Origin: an uncultured Planctomycetaceae bacterium
GTDB taxonomy: Bacteria > Planctomycetota > Planctomycetia > Pirellulales > UBA1268
Direction: 5' to 3'
Assembly (NCBI GenBank): GCA_937900985.1
Contig: CALCGM010000446.1
Location: 1-6,954 of the forward strand
Length of the DNA: 6,954 bases
The notes under the pieces were generated by a model that was not told the DNA's origin, did not search any database, and saw only the letters and a program-made list of their open reading frames with translations. Below, in pieces: positions 1-6,308 of the stretch (positions within the stretch are counted from its first letter, which is position 1; every line of letters begins with the position of its first letter). The position numbers were made by a program, and so were the translations under genes.

Positions 1-11
1 AACAGTTCCAT
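1..11 (-). CDS. Possible 5' end of a gene leaving the window (start codon only)
   Basis: On the minus strand an ATG lies at 11-9, followed by GAA and CTG codons before the window ends. A GGAG lies upstream with nine bases between it and the ATG, which is a workable Shine-Dalgarno spacing. If real, this gene has the same orientation as the large haem-protein gene and begins about 235 bases past its stop. Only three codons are visible, so no product can be named and the start may be a chance occurrence. Confidence 0.2.
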
Positions 12-129
12 GACCGCTCACTCCATCCAGAACCGGCAGGCCCTGACGCGCTCGTCGCGCACCGTTTGCAGGGCCATCTGGGGAAGAACCTACGAACGCG
101 GCGACAGAGCCACAAGCAGGGGAGGCAAC

Positions 130-147
130 TGTGACAGAATTCTCACA
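130..147. promoter_or_regulatory. Interrupted palindrome TGTGA-N8-TCACA
   Basis: Five-base arms TGTGA (130-134) and TCACA (143-147) are exact inverted repeats around an eight-base spacer that contains GAATTC. The arms match the half-sites of CRP/FNR-type regulators, but those proteins normally need a six-base spacer, so this is not a canonical site. It lies roughly 120 bases upstream of the possible minus-strand start codon at 11, so an operator role for that gene is conceivable. This is a weak call based only on symmetry. Confidence 0.15.
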
Positions 148-199
148 AACCCCCAGCCGCTGACGTGCAGGCCACGGCACACGTTCGAGAGCCGTACTT

Positions 200-235
200 T
201 GCCCTTGGGTCGGGGAACTCCAGAGCCCAGGGGCA
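200..235 (-). terminator. Hairpin just downstream of the haem-protein gene
   Basis: TGCCCTTGGG (200-209) and CCCAGGGGCA (226-235) form a ten-position stem with one imperfect pair and a 16-base loop. It begins 11 bases past the TAG stop of the large minus-strand gene. In the minus-strand transcript the imperfect position is an A/C mismatch. No run of U follows the stem; the next bases in the minus direction are AAAG. It is therefore not a textbook intrinsic terminator. It may stabilise the 3' end, assist factor-dependent termination, or have no role. Confidence 0.3.
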
Positions 236-246
236 GTTCATTGTGG

Positions 247-3200
247 CTACGGTGCCACGCCGGCTTCCTGCTGAAGCCGACGCAGCTCGTTCTTGCCGCC
301 ATCGGTGATTGCGAAGACGAAGCGGGCGAGGTCGAGGAAGGCCTGACGGTCTTCGAGCTGGCCGATCAGCCCTGCCGGCATCGTCGACTGCTCCTGCGGG
401 ATCAGCTCGTCGATGTCATCGCTGGCCAGCGTCCGTTTGGCTCCCTTGTCGGTCGGCAGGCTGAGCACCAGCTCGTCGTCGGTCTGCGACACGAGGAAGC
501 CTGAGAGCACCTCGCCGTTGGCGGTGATCGCGGTGACCTGCTGGTAGCCCTCGCGGATCTTTGCCGAGGGCCTGAGCATCGACTCCACAAGGTATGGCTG
601 GGTCGCACCCTCGCGGGCGTCGGTGAGATGGGGGCCGAGCTGGTAGCCGTAGGGCACGGCATGGCAGGTGGCGCAGGCGACCTTCTCGTTGAAGAAAACC
701 GCGGCGCCGCGGGCCGCATCACCGTGGGCAAGGGCATCCGCCACGAGCTGCTCAAGCGGCTCAGCCTCCAGCTCTGCCTGCAGCGCGGGGTTGAGCGGGG
801 CGTCGTCCATCAGGGCGGGCCTGCTGCCCTCGGGGAACGGATGCTCTTCGAGCAGTTCCTGCGGCGAGTAAAACTTCTTCCGCGAGCGGGTTGCCTCGCG
901 GATGCGGGCCACCTCGTCTTCCACGACCACTGGGGCGTCGTTGCCCCAGCTGTTGCGGACGTAGGTGAGCACCGCCGCGATCTCTTCGTCGGTGTAGAAC
1001 ATGCCGACCGCCGTCATCGGAGGCACGCCGCCGGCTGGCTGATACTGCCGGCCCGCCACCTGGATCGGCCCCCACAGGCCGTGCAGCGTGAGCTTGATCA
1101 GCCGATCGGGATCGCTCGTGACCCACTCGCTGGCGACGAGCGGCGGATACATCCCGGGGATGCCCTGGCCGTGGTCGCGGTGGCAGGTGTTGCAGGAGCC
1201 TTCCTCGTAGAACACCCGCTGGCCGAGCTCGTAGGTGTTCACGAAGCCCTTGTTTTCAAACTTCGGCGACTGCGTGCGGACATCCTTGGGCTTGGCGGCC
1301 CCGGGCAGCCCGCTGGCCAGCATCGTGTCGAGGTCGACGGTGAGTCGGTTGCTCTGGAAGCCGGCGGCAACTTCGGCTCGCACCTCGCTGCCGAGCGTGA
1401 GCATGGCGGCATTGAGGGCATTGCGAATCCACTTGTCGGTCGGATTGGAGGCGACGGCCAAGGCCACCTCAGCCCCGGCGGCACCGCCGAGCCACGAGGC
1501 AGCCGACAAGGCTTCGAGCCGCACCCGTGGATGATCGTCGCCCGCGGCCTGCAGCAGCAGCGGCAGCGGGTTGTCGAGCAGGTGCAGGCAGTGCCGCACG
1601 ACTCGCACGGCTCCGGCCCGCACGCGGTGGTCGCGGGCAGCCAGGCATCGCTCGAGCAGCGGGAGCGAGGGCGCCTGCTGCCCCCAGGTGGCCCAGAGGG
1701 CCTCCAGCTGCAGCCGCTCGTCATCGCGGTGGGCTTCGGCAAACGCCTCGGCCGCTGGCAGCACCTCAGCCGCTGGCCGGCCGCGGAGCTCCCGCTGCGA
1801 TCGCTTGCGGGCGTTCATCTCGGGCAGTCTCAGGTTGGCAAAGAGGTCGTCGATTGACGCTCCTGCAACTACCGGCGGGTCGACCAACGGCCGCGATGGA
1901 TAGGTGATCCGGTAGATCCGGCCATACTCGCTGTTGCGGAGCGGGTCGCGGGCCGAGTGCTGCATGTGGCCGATCAGCGTGTTGTGCCAGTCGATGAAGA
2001 AGAGGCTGCCGTCGGGGCCGATCTCGAGATCGCAGGGGCGGAAGTTGCCGTCGGTCGACTGGATCAGGTTCTGCCGGAAGTGCCCCTTGATCTCGCTGCC
2101 GTCTTCCACGACCTCAAAGTCTTTGATGCCGAGGAAGCCGATCGTGTTGGCGTAGAGGTAGTCGCCCTGCACTTCTTCCGGGAAGTGTCTCGACGAGAGA
2201 AACTCGGCGCCGGAGGTTGGCCGGATGTGGTGCTCGTAGTTGAACTTCGACACCTTGGCCATCTCTGCCGCGTGCGGGATCTTGAGGGAGTAGCCGAGCA
2301 TCCAGATCTGCTCGCCGCCCGAGGCATCGTTGACGAAGGTCTGGCCGTAGGCGTCGTGGGCCACGCCCCAGGGATTGTTGACGTCGAGCTGCATCACCCG
2401 CTCGACCTTCCAGGAGTGCGGGTCAAATCGCCACACGCCGCCGTCGGTCATCCGCTGCGGCCCCCAGGGAGTTTCCACCTGAGAGTGCAGAAAGCGGCCC
2501 TCGCACATATAGATGCCGCCGCCGTGGTCGACATCGAAGGCGGAGATGGCATGGTGCGTGTCGTGGGGATCGAAGCCGTCGAGGAGATACTCGGTGACAT
2601 CAGCCCGGTCGTCGCCGTCGGTGTCTTTGAGGAGCATCAGAAATGGCTCCTGCGAGAGATACACACCCTCCGGAGCGAGCTCGAAGCCGATCGGCATGTG
2701 CAGGCCGTCGGCAAACACGGTCTCCGTGTCGGCCCGGCCGTCGCCGTCGGTGTCTTCGTAGATCAGGATCATGTCGTTGGGCTTGGCATCGCCCGGCTTG
2801 TAGTGCGGGTAGCTCGGCAGGGTCGACACCCACAGCCGGCCGCGGTTGTCAAACCGCATCTGGCAGGGGTTGCCGAGATTGGGAAACTGCTGCTCGGAGG
2901 CAAACAGCGACGCCTCATAGCCCTCGGGCAGCTCGAAGCTCGCCAGGGCCTCACGCTCTTCCGTCAGGTAGTCGAGGCTGCCGTTCTTCCCGCTGACGGC
3001 GTAGTTGGTTTCCACCGGCGAAAGCGAGCGGGTCGCCGAGTCGTCGACCTGAATCGAGCTGGCCTCGCCGCGAGCGATCTCCCAGATGTTGCGATCCCGC
3101 AGCACGGTCATCTGGCGGATCTTCTCGATCTCCTCGGGATAGTTGAAGTTGCCAAAGGGAGCCCAGCGGCGTCCGTAGGCATGCACGCCGTTGAGCATGC

Positions 3201-4203
3201 GGAAGTCGTTTCGCCAGAACCAGGCTTTGTCGGCGACGGCAGCGTGCAGCAGCGAGTCGCTGGCAACCTCGCCAGCGTCGGTGCCAAAGAGCTGCCGGAA
3301 CAGCTCTGGGGCCAGCCGGCGGTAGCCCTCCTGCGAGAGGTGCACGCCATTGATCGTCAGCGGCTCGGCCGCCTCGGCAAACCACTGCTGCGTGGGCGTG
3401 AAGAGATCGACAAAGCCCACCTTCCGATCCCGAGCGACCTCTTCGATCGCGGCGGCATAGGCGGCAAGCAGGTCGTTGCGGGCGGCGGTGTCGGGAATCG
3501 CGAACTCCGGGTGGGCCTCGGCGGCGATCGGCGAGGCGAGTACGAGCCGCGGGGGCGTGGTGCCGGCGAGCTCGTAGGATCGCGAGAGCGTGTGGTCGAC
3601 AAAGGCGGTCAGCTCGTTCTTGAAGTTGTCGAGGCCCTCAAGGCCGGCAAAGGATTCGTTGAAGCCGAAGAAGGCCACGATGGTCGTGCCCTCGACGATC
3701 GTGAGCCACTCATCGGGCTTGGGGTAGTGGCCGATGCCGAAGTGGCCGCGGATCTCGGGATGGAAGGCCTCGGCGCCGGGAAAGGCCCAGGGGTCGTCCT
3801 TGCCGGCCTCGGGTCGGAAGCCGGGCGTGTGGCCGGGAAAGCCCATGTTGCGGAAGGTGATCTGCTGCTCGGCAAACCGCTGATGCAGCAGTGTTTCAAA
3901 GAAGTTGTGGTGCTCCATCCGCTCGGCGAGGCCATTGCCGATGAAGACCAGTGTTTCCCGCTGGCGGAGGTGGAGCGGCAGCGTCGTGGCAGGAGCCTCG
4001 CCCTCCAGGGCGACGGGCTGGTGGTAGACGGGCCGCTGCTGGTCAATCTGCTGCTGCTCGGTGGGGGTGACGGTGGAGAGCACCTCAATGCCGCCGCCAT
4101 CGCGTGACGATTCGGCTCCGCGTGCGGAAAGGCTGCTGACGGCAGCCAAGGCGAGCGCCGCGGCCCAGATGGCCGAAGAAAAGGTGTGCGTCAGGATGTG
4201 CAT
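247..4203 (-). CDS. PVC-type di-haem CxxCH protein with SGNH, beta-propeller and HEAT domains
   Basis: This encodes an exported 1318-residue redox protein, probably periplasmic or surface-bound. Visible domains, in order: a signal peptide or anchor (about 1-29, hydrophobic core 11-25); an SGNH-like domain (84-312) with blocks FIGNG (87-91), GFPGHT (121-126), GFNE (180-183) and NGVHL (285-289); a linker; a PVC 'membrane-bound dehydrogenase' beta-propeller (about 425-775) with DxDxDG loops at 484-492 and 527-535; HEAT-like helices (about 785-960); a class I cytochrome c domain with CNTCH (1004-1008) and probable Met ligand M1063 or M1068; and the PVC C-terminal haem domain with CATCH (1177-1181), GPHLTD and a final MPAGL segment. 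The family suggests oxidation of a carbohydrate-like substrate with electrons passed through two haems; the substrate is inferred, not seen. The ATG at 4203 was chosen because GGAG sits five bases upstream and a signal peptide follows. The frame stays open to 4377, but that extension resembles no export signal. The stop is TAG. The canonical catalytic Ser and Asp of the SGNH fold are absent. Confidence 0.96.
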   Translation of the reverse strand: MHILTHTFSSAIWAAALALAAVSSLSARGAESSRDGGGIEVLSTVTPTEQQQIDQQRPVYHQPVALEGEAPATTLPLHLRQRETLVFIGNGLAERMEHHNFFETLLHQRFAEQQITFRNMGFPGHTPGFRPEAGKDDPWAFPGAEAFHPEIRGHFGIGHYPKPDEWLTIVEGTTIVAFFGFNESFAGLEGLDNFKNELTAFVDHTLSRSYELAGTTPPRLVLASPIAAEAHPEFAIPDTAARNDLLAAYAAAIEEVARDRKVGFVDLFTPTQQWFAEAAEPLTINGVHLSQEGYRRLAPELFRQLFGTDAGEVASDSLLHAAVADKAWFWRNDFRMLNGVHAYGRRWAPFGNFNYPEEIEKIRQMTVLRDRNIWEIARGEASSIQVDDSATRSLSPVETNYAVSGKNGSLDYLTEEREALASFELPEGYEASLFASEQQFPNLGNPCQMRFDNRGRLWVSTLPSYPHYKPGDAKPNDMILIYEDTDGDGRADTETVFADGLHMPIGFELAPEGVYLSQEPFLMLLKDTDGDDRADVTEYLLDGFDPHDTHHAISAFDVDHGGGIYMCEGRFLHSQVETPWGPQRMTDGGVWRFDPHSWKVERVMQLDVNNPWGVAHDAYGQTFVNDASGGEQIWMLGYSLKIPHAAEMAKVSKFNYEHHIRPTSGAEFLSSRHFPEEVQGDYLYANTIGFLGIKDFEVVEDGSEIKGHFRQNLIQSTDGNFRPCDLEIGPDGSLFFIDWHNTLIGHMQHSARDPLRNSEYGRIYRITYPSRPLVDPPVVAGASIDDLFANLRLPEMNARKRSQRELRGRPAAEVLPAAEAFAEAHRDDERLQLEALWATWGQQAPSLPLLERCLAARDHRVRAGAVRVVRHCLHLLDNPLPLLLQAAGDDHPRVRLEALSAASWLGGAAGAEVALAVASNPTDKWIRNALNAAMLTLGSEVRAEVAAGFQSNRLTVDLDTMLASGLPGAAKPKDVRTQSPKFENKGFVNTYELGQRVFYEEGSCNTCHRDHGQGIPGMYPPLVASEWVTSDPDRLIKLTLHGLWGPIQVAGRQYQPAGGVPPMTAVGMFYTDEEIAAVLTYVRNSWGNDAPVVVEDEVARIREATRSRKKFYSPQELLEEHPFPEGSRPALMDDAPLNPALQAELEAEPLEQLVADALAHGDAARGAAVFFNEKVACATCHAVPYGYQLGPHLTDAREGATQPYLVESMLRPSAKIREGYQQVTAITANGEVLSGFLVSQTDDELVLSLPTDKGAKRTLASDDIDELIPQEQSTMPAGLIGQLEDRQAFLDLARFVFAITDGGKNELRRLQQEAGVAP
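2603..2627 (-). repeat. Internal repeat, copy 2, encoding an acidic DxDxDG loop
   Basis: These 25 bases match 2732-2756 at 24 of 25 positions, 129 bases apart. Both copies lie in the beta-propeller part of the large minus-strand gene and encode DTDGDDRAD here (residues 527-535) and DTDGDGRAD in the other copy. The spaced acidic residues resemble EF-hand or dockerin-type calcium-binding loops. Paired loops of this kind are typical of the N-terminal propeller domain of PVC haem proteins, so the repeat probably reflects shared protein function rather than a mobile sequence. Confidence 0.7.
2732..2756 (-). repeat. Internal repeat, copy 1, encoding an acidic DxDxDG loop
   Basis: Partner of the copy at 2603-2627, with a single base difference. 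It encodes the loop at residues 484-492 of the large haem protein (D484, D486, D488 and D492 as likely metal ligands). The near-identity at DNA level, including third codon positions, suggests either strong shared codon preference or a fairly recent local duplication or conversion. Confidence 0.7.
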
Positions 4204-4450
4204 CGTCACTCCACTGAAAACCAGGCGGAAAAATGGCGGGTTGGGCCCTGGACACGGGCCGCATCGCTGGAGGCCGACGGCGTCCTCGCCCCTGCCGAAG
4301 TCTACCGTGAGTGATGTCGACCTGCAGATCCCGCAGACGCTGCAACGCCTTGGCGAGTTCCCCCTGGGGCCAACCACGTCATCGTCGGCGAGGAGCCCGC
4401 CAGCGGCGAAGCGAGCGACTCACCGCCCTCGCCCCCGTGCCTGCCTTCAG

Positions 4451-4470
4451 ATTATGATTTCATGCATAAT
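4451..4470 (+). promoter_or_regulatory. AT-rich inverted repeat with -10-like hexamer before the ATPase gene
   Basis: ATTATG (4451-4456) and CATAAT (4465-4470) form an exact six-base inverted repeat with an eight-base spacer. CATAAT matches the -10 consensus at five of six positions and would place the transcript start about 25 bases before the GTG start codon. TATGAT at 4453-4458 is another five-of-six match. No good -35 hexamer is visible. The overlap of -10-like sequence with dyad symmetry suggests a promoter with an operator, possibly autoregulated; this is inference. Confidence 0.4.
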
Positions 4471-4487
4471 GTTTTCCTGCATAGTCT
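4458..4487 (+). repeat. Two tandem 15-base TGCATA-containing repeats
   Basis: TTTCATGCATAATGT (4458-4472) is followed directly by TTTCCTGCATAGTCT (4473-4487), with 12 of 15 positions identical. The core TGCATA(A/G)T occurs in both. The units stand out as AT-rich in GC-rich surroundings and end 15 bases before the ATPase start codon, between the putative -10 and the ribosome site. The position suggests binding sites for a regulator of the ATPase gene, perhaps its own winged-helix domain. That is a hypothesis, not something the sequence proves. Confidence 0.5.
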
Positions 4488-4502
4488 TTCGGAGCGGCCG
4501 GC

Positions 4503-5903
4503 GTGGAGTTTCTCAACCGACATGAAGAGATGCGGCGGCTGGAGATGGTCGCCCAGCAAAACGAAGCCGCTCTGGTGGTCGTCTGGGGTCGACGTCGCGT
4601 TGGAAAAAGCCGGCTCCTTGCGGAATGGGCCACACGCCACGGCGGTCTTTACTGGGTGGGAGATGAGTCGGGGCCTGCTATTCAGCGGCGATACCTGGCC
4701 GCCGCGCTGGAAGCGGTGCTGCCAGGCTTTGCCGCTGTCGACTATCCCGACTGGTACTCGTTGCTCGACCGCCTTTCGCGAGACGCCCGCGCTGCCCGCT
4801 GGCGGGGCCCGCTGGTGCTCGATGAGCTGCCCTACCTTGTGGCCCCGTCTCCCGAGCTGCCAAGCGTGCTGCAGAAATGGATCGACCGCGAGAGGCGGCA
4901 GGGTGGCCTGGTGCTTGCCGTGGCAGGCTCAAGCCAGCGGATGATGCACTCGGCTGTGCTTGATGCCACAGCCCCGCTGTATGGCAGAGCCGACCAGATC
5001 CTCAAGCTGGAGCCGCTGACCTTTGGCTTTGTGCCCGAAGCGATCGGGCCGGCCAACGCGGCCGAGGCCTTTGCGTTCTTCGCATGCTGGGGCGGTATGC
5101 CCAGGTACTGGGAACTCGCCGCCGGCTACGCCACAGACAGTGTCGCAGCCGTCGACGACCTGCTGCTCTCCCCGCTCGGTCCGCTGCACGACGAAGTCGA
5201 TCGACTGCTGCGGCAGGAGATGCCATCGGCAGTTTCGCTACGGCCAATCCTGGATGCGATCGGCATGGGCAGCCACCGCTCGTCGGAAATCGCAGGGCGG
5301 CTTCAGCAGCCAGCCACCACGCTCACCCGTCCGCTTGCCCAGCTGCAGCAGCTCGGCTATGTCCGCCGCGAGGTTCCCTATGGCGACGATGAGAAACGCA
5401 GCAAGCGGTCTCTCTACCGCCTCGCGGATCCCTTTCTCAGGCTCTGGTTTCGCACGGTCGCAGCACACCGCGGAGCATTGCAAACAGCCACCGCAGCCCA
5501 TCGCCGGCAGATGTTCACCGCCGTCTGGCCTCAGCTCCGCGGGGAGGCCTGGGAAGAGCTCTGCCGCGCAGCGATTCCACAGCTTGCGCTGCCGGAAATC
5601 TCGCTTTCGCCGGCGATGCGAAGCTGGGCGGCAGGAGCGGCCGAATGGGATGCCGTCAGCCAATCGCCAAGCGGTGACGTCCTCGTGCTGGCTGAGTGCA
5701 AAGCCACCACGAGGCCCGTCGGCGGCCGCGAGCTCCGCCAGATGGTTCACGATCTCGAGGCTAAGCCGCCACCACCCACGAGAAAACCGCCACAAAATAC
5801 GCAGCGTTGGCTCTGCGCCCCCACGTTCCACAGCCGCCGGCCGCGGCTGCCCGATCACATCCGGCTGATCGACGCACGTGACGTGCTCGCGGCGCTCTCC
5901 TGA
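4503..5903 (+). CDS. ATPase with winged helix and PD-(D/E)XK domain (archaeal-ATPase/DUF234 type)
   Basis: The product is a 466-residue cytoplasmic ATP-binding protein. The N-terminal P-loop domain (about 1-215) shows Walker A GRRRVGKS (29-36), Walker B LVLDEL (104-109) with D107 and E108, a sensor-like strand ending AGSSQ (141-145), and a GGMPRYW element (197-203). A winged helix follows (about 243-308), then the LADPFLRLWFR segment (307-317) typical of DUF234 proteins. The C-terminus has a PD-(D/E)XK nuclease signature: E381-W-D383, then AECK with E398 and K400. Known relatives are common in archaea and bacteria but poorly characterised; ATP-regulated DNA binding or cleavage is an inference. 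The GTG start at 4503 is supported by GGAG at 4491-4494 with eight bases of spacing and by immediate homology (an NRHEE-like opening is usual for the family). All visible motifs are intact and the length is normal for the family. A terminator-like hairpin follows about 150 bases after the TGA stop. Confidence 0.93.
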   Translation: MEFLNRHEEMRRLEMVAQQNEAALVVVWGRRRVGKSRLLAEWATRHGGLYWVGDESGPAIQRRYLAAALEAVLPGFAAVDYPDWYSLLDRLSRDARAARWRGPLVLDELPYLVAPSPELPSVLQKWIDRERRQGGLVLAVAGSSQRMMHSAVLDATAPLYGRADQILKLEPLTFGFVPEAIGPANAAEAFAFFACWGGMPRYWELAAGYATDSVAAVDDLLLSPLGPLHDEVDRLLRQEMPSAVSLRPILDAIGMGSHRSSEIAGRLQQPATTLTRPLAQLQQLGYVRREVPYGDDEKRSKRSLYRLADPFLRLWFRTVAAHRGALQTATAAHRRQMFTAVWPQLRGEAWEELCRAAIPQLALPEISLSPAMRSWAAGAAEWDAVSQSPSGDVLVLAECKATTRPVGGRELRQMVHDLEAKPPPPTRKPPQNTQRWLCAPTFHSRRPRLPDHIRLIDARDVLAALS

Positions 5904-6050
5904 GCAGCAGCGAAAACTTCTCAGGCAGCGGAGGGAATGCCCGAAGTGCTGTGTGGTGCCGATCTGCGACCTCGCACCTCTCGTGACGCCCGGTTGCAAG
6001 TTGCACGACAGCCTGGACCCTTGAGCAGCGAGAGTGGGCGTTTCGGCCGT

Positions 6051-6100
6051 CCGGAGGCGGTGCGCTCAAACGACGCTGATTCGCCTCCGGTGGCGTTTTT
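6051..6100 (+). terminator. Probable intrinsic terminator after the ATPase gene
   Basis: CCGGAGGCG (6051-6059) and CGCCTCCGG (6082-6090) are a perfect nine-base inverted repeat, extendable by one G-U pair, with a loop of about 20-22 bases. TGGCG and a run of five T (6096-6100) follow on the plus strand. A smaller CGCC/GGCG hairpin (6082-6085 with 6092-6095) lies directly against the T run and could serve as the terminator stem instead. It would end transcription from the ATPase gene and insulate the Uma2 gene. The distance from the ATPase stop and the five bases between long stem and T run lower confidence. Confidence 0.5.
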
Positions 6101-6219
6101 CTTGCGTCGCCGCAGACCGCGTTTCAGTCGGCCGTTCCCCGGGCTTCACCACCTCGTTCCGACGCCGGTCAAAGGCAGTGGATGTCGATCCACCTGACCG
6201 CGGGCGCGACCGTGGGCTG

Positions 6220-6225
6220 TATACT
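6220..6225 (+). promoter_or_regulatory. -10-like element TATACT before the Uma2 gene
   Basis: TATACT matches the -10 consensus at five of six positions. A CTGACC at 6194-6199 resembles a -35 box at four of six positions but the 20-base spacing is longer than ideal. Transcription would begin near 6232, which argues against the in-frame ATG at 6231 being the start codon and leaves a leader of roughly 75 bases before the ATG at 6309. Confidence 0.35.
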
Positions 6226-6294
6226 CGGCGATGGAGCAGTCACTCGGGCCGTTTTCACGACCGCAGGCCAGCGGGACGGGCGGTCCGGTTCCCG

Positions 6295-6301
6295 AGGGAG
6301 G
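6295..6301 (+). promoter_or_regulatory. Strong ribosome binding site that fixes the Uma2 start
   Basis: AGGGAGG sits seven bases before the ATG at 6309 and is the best Shine-Dalgarno match in the window. The upstream in-frame ATG at 6231 has no such site, so translation from 6309 is strongly preferred. Confidence 0.8.
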
Positions 6302-6308
6302 TCTGGCG

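Larger units (their letters stand above)
4204..4502. other. Divergent intergenic region
   Basis: This gap of about 300 bases separates the start of the minus-strand haem-protein gene from the start of the plus-strand ATPase gene, so promoters for both should lie here. Near the minus-strand start it holds the GGAG ribosome site (4209-4212) and a small GGCCC/GGGCC hairpin (4244-4248 with 4256-4260) that would fall in that gene's leader. No convincing -35/-10 pair for the minus gene was found. The middle is GC-rich and featureless. The AT-rich island at 4451-4490 is described separately. The minus-strand reading frame extends into this region but is judged non-coding. Confidence 0.7.
5904..6308. 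other. Intergenic region between ATPase and Uma2 genes
   Basis: About 400 bases carry no convincing coding region. Open frames here lack ribosome sites and recognisable protein features. The identifiable contents are a terminator-like hairpin with a T run (6051-6100), a -10-like TATACT (6220-6225) and the ribosome site of the Uma2 gene. No tRNA signature (T-loop or acceptor pairing) was found on either strand. The stretch 5904-6050 shows nothing I can interpret. Confidence 0.6.

Noticed and set aside
130..147. Canonical CRP binding site
   Set aside because: The half-sites match but the spacer is eight bases rather than six, so it is kept only as a weak palindrome.
628..1857. Plus-strand open frame of 409 codons opposite the 3' half of the haem-protein gene
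   Set aside because: It is in the same aligned antisense frame as the longer one and is explained the same way. The opposite strand encodes the conserved haem and HEAT domains.
1957..4107. Long plus-strand open frame of 716 codons opposite the haem-protein gene
   Set aside because: It is codon-aligned antisense to a clearly coding gene. In GC-rich genes the codons TTA, CTA and TCA are rare, so the aligned antisense frame stays open by default. Its translation shows no recognisable domain.
4204..4377. 58-codon N-terminal extension of the haem protein
   Set aside because: The frame is open to an ATG at 4377, but the extension has no export signal and would bury the clear signal peptide that begins at 4203, where a GGAG ribosome site is correctly spaced.
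5023..5868. Plus-strand 281-codon frame inside the ATPase gene
   Set aside because: It is a shifted frame of the ATPase gene, rich in Arg, Ser and Pro as expected for out-of-frame GC-rich DNA, while the main frame holds all conserved motifs.
5937..6197. Possible 86-residue small protein in the ATPase-Uma2 gap
   Set aside because: It has no ribosome site, is Arg/Pro-rich without a domain, and runs straight through the terminator-like hairpin.
6231..6308. Upstream start for the Uma2 protein
   Set aside because: There is no ribosome site before 6231, the added 26 residues do not resemble Uma2 proteins, and a -10-like element ends only six bases earlier. AGGGAGG before 6309 decides the start.
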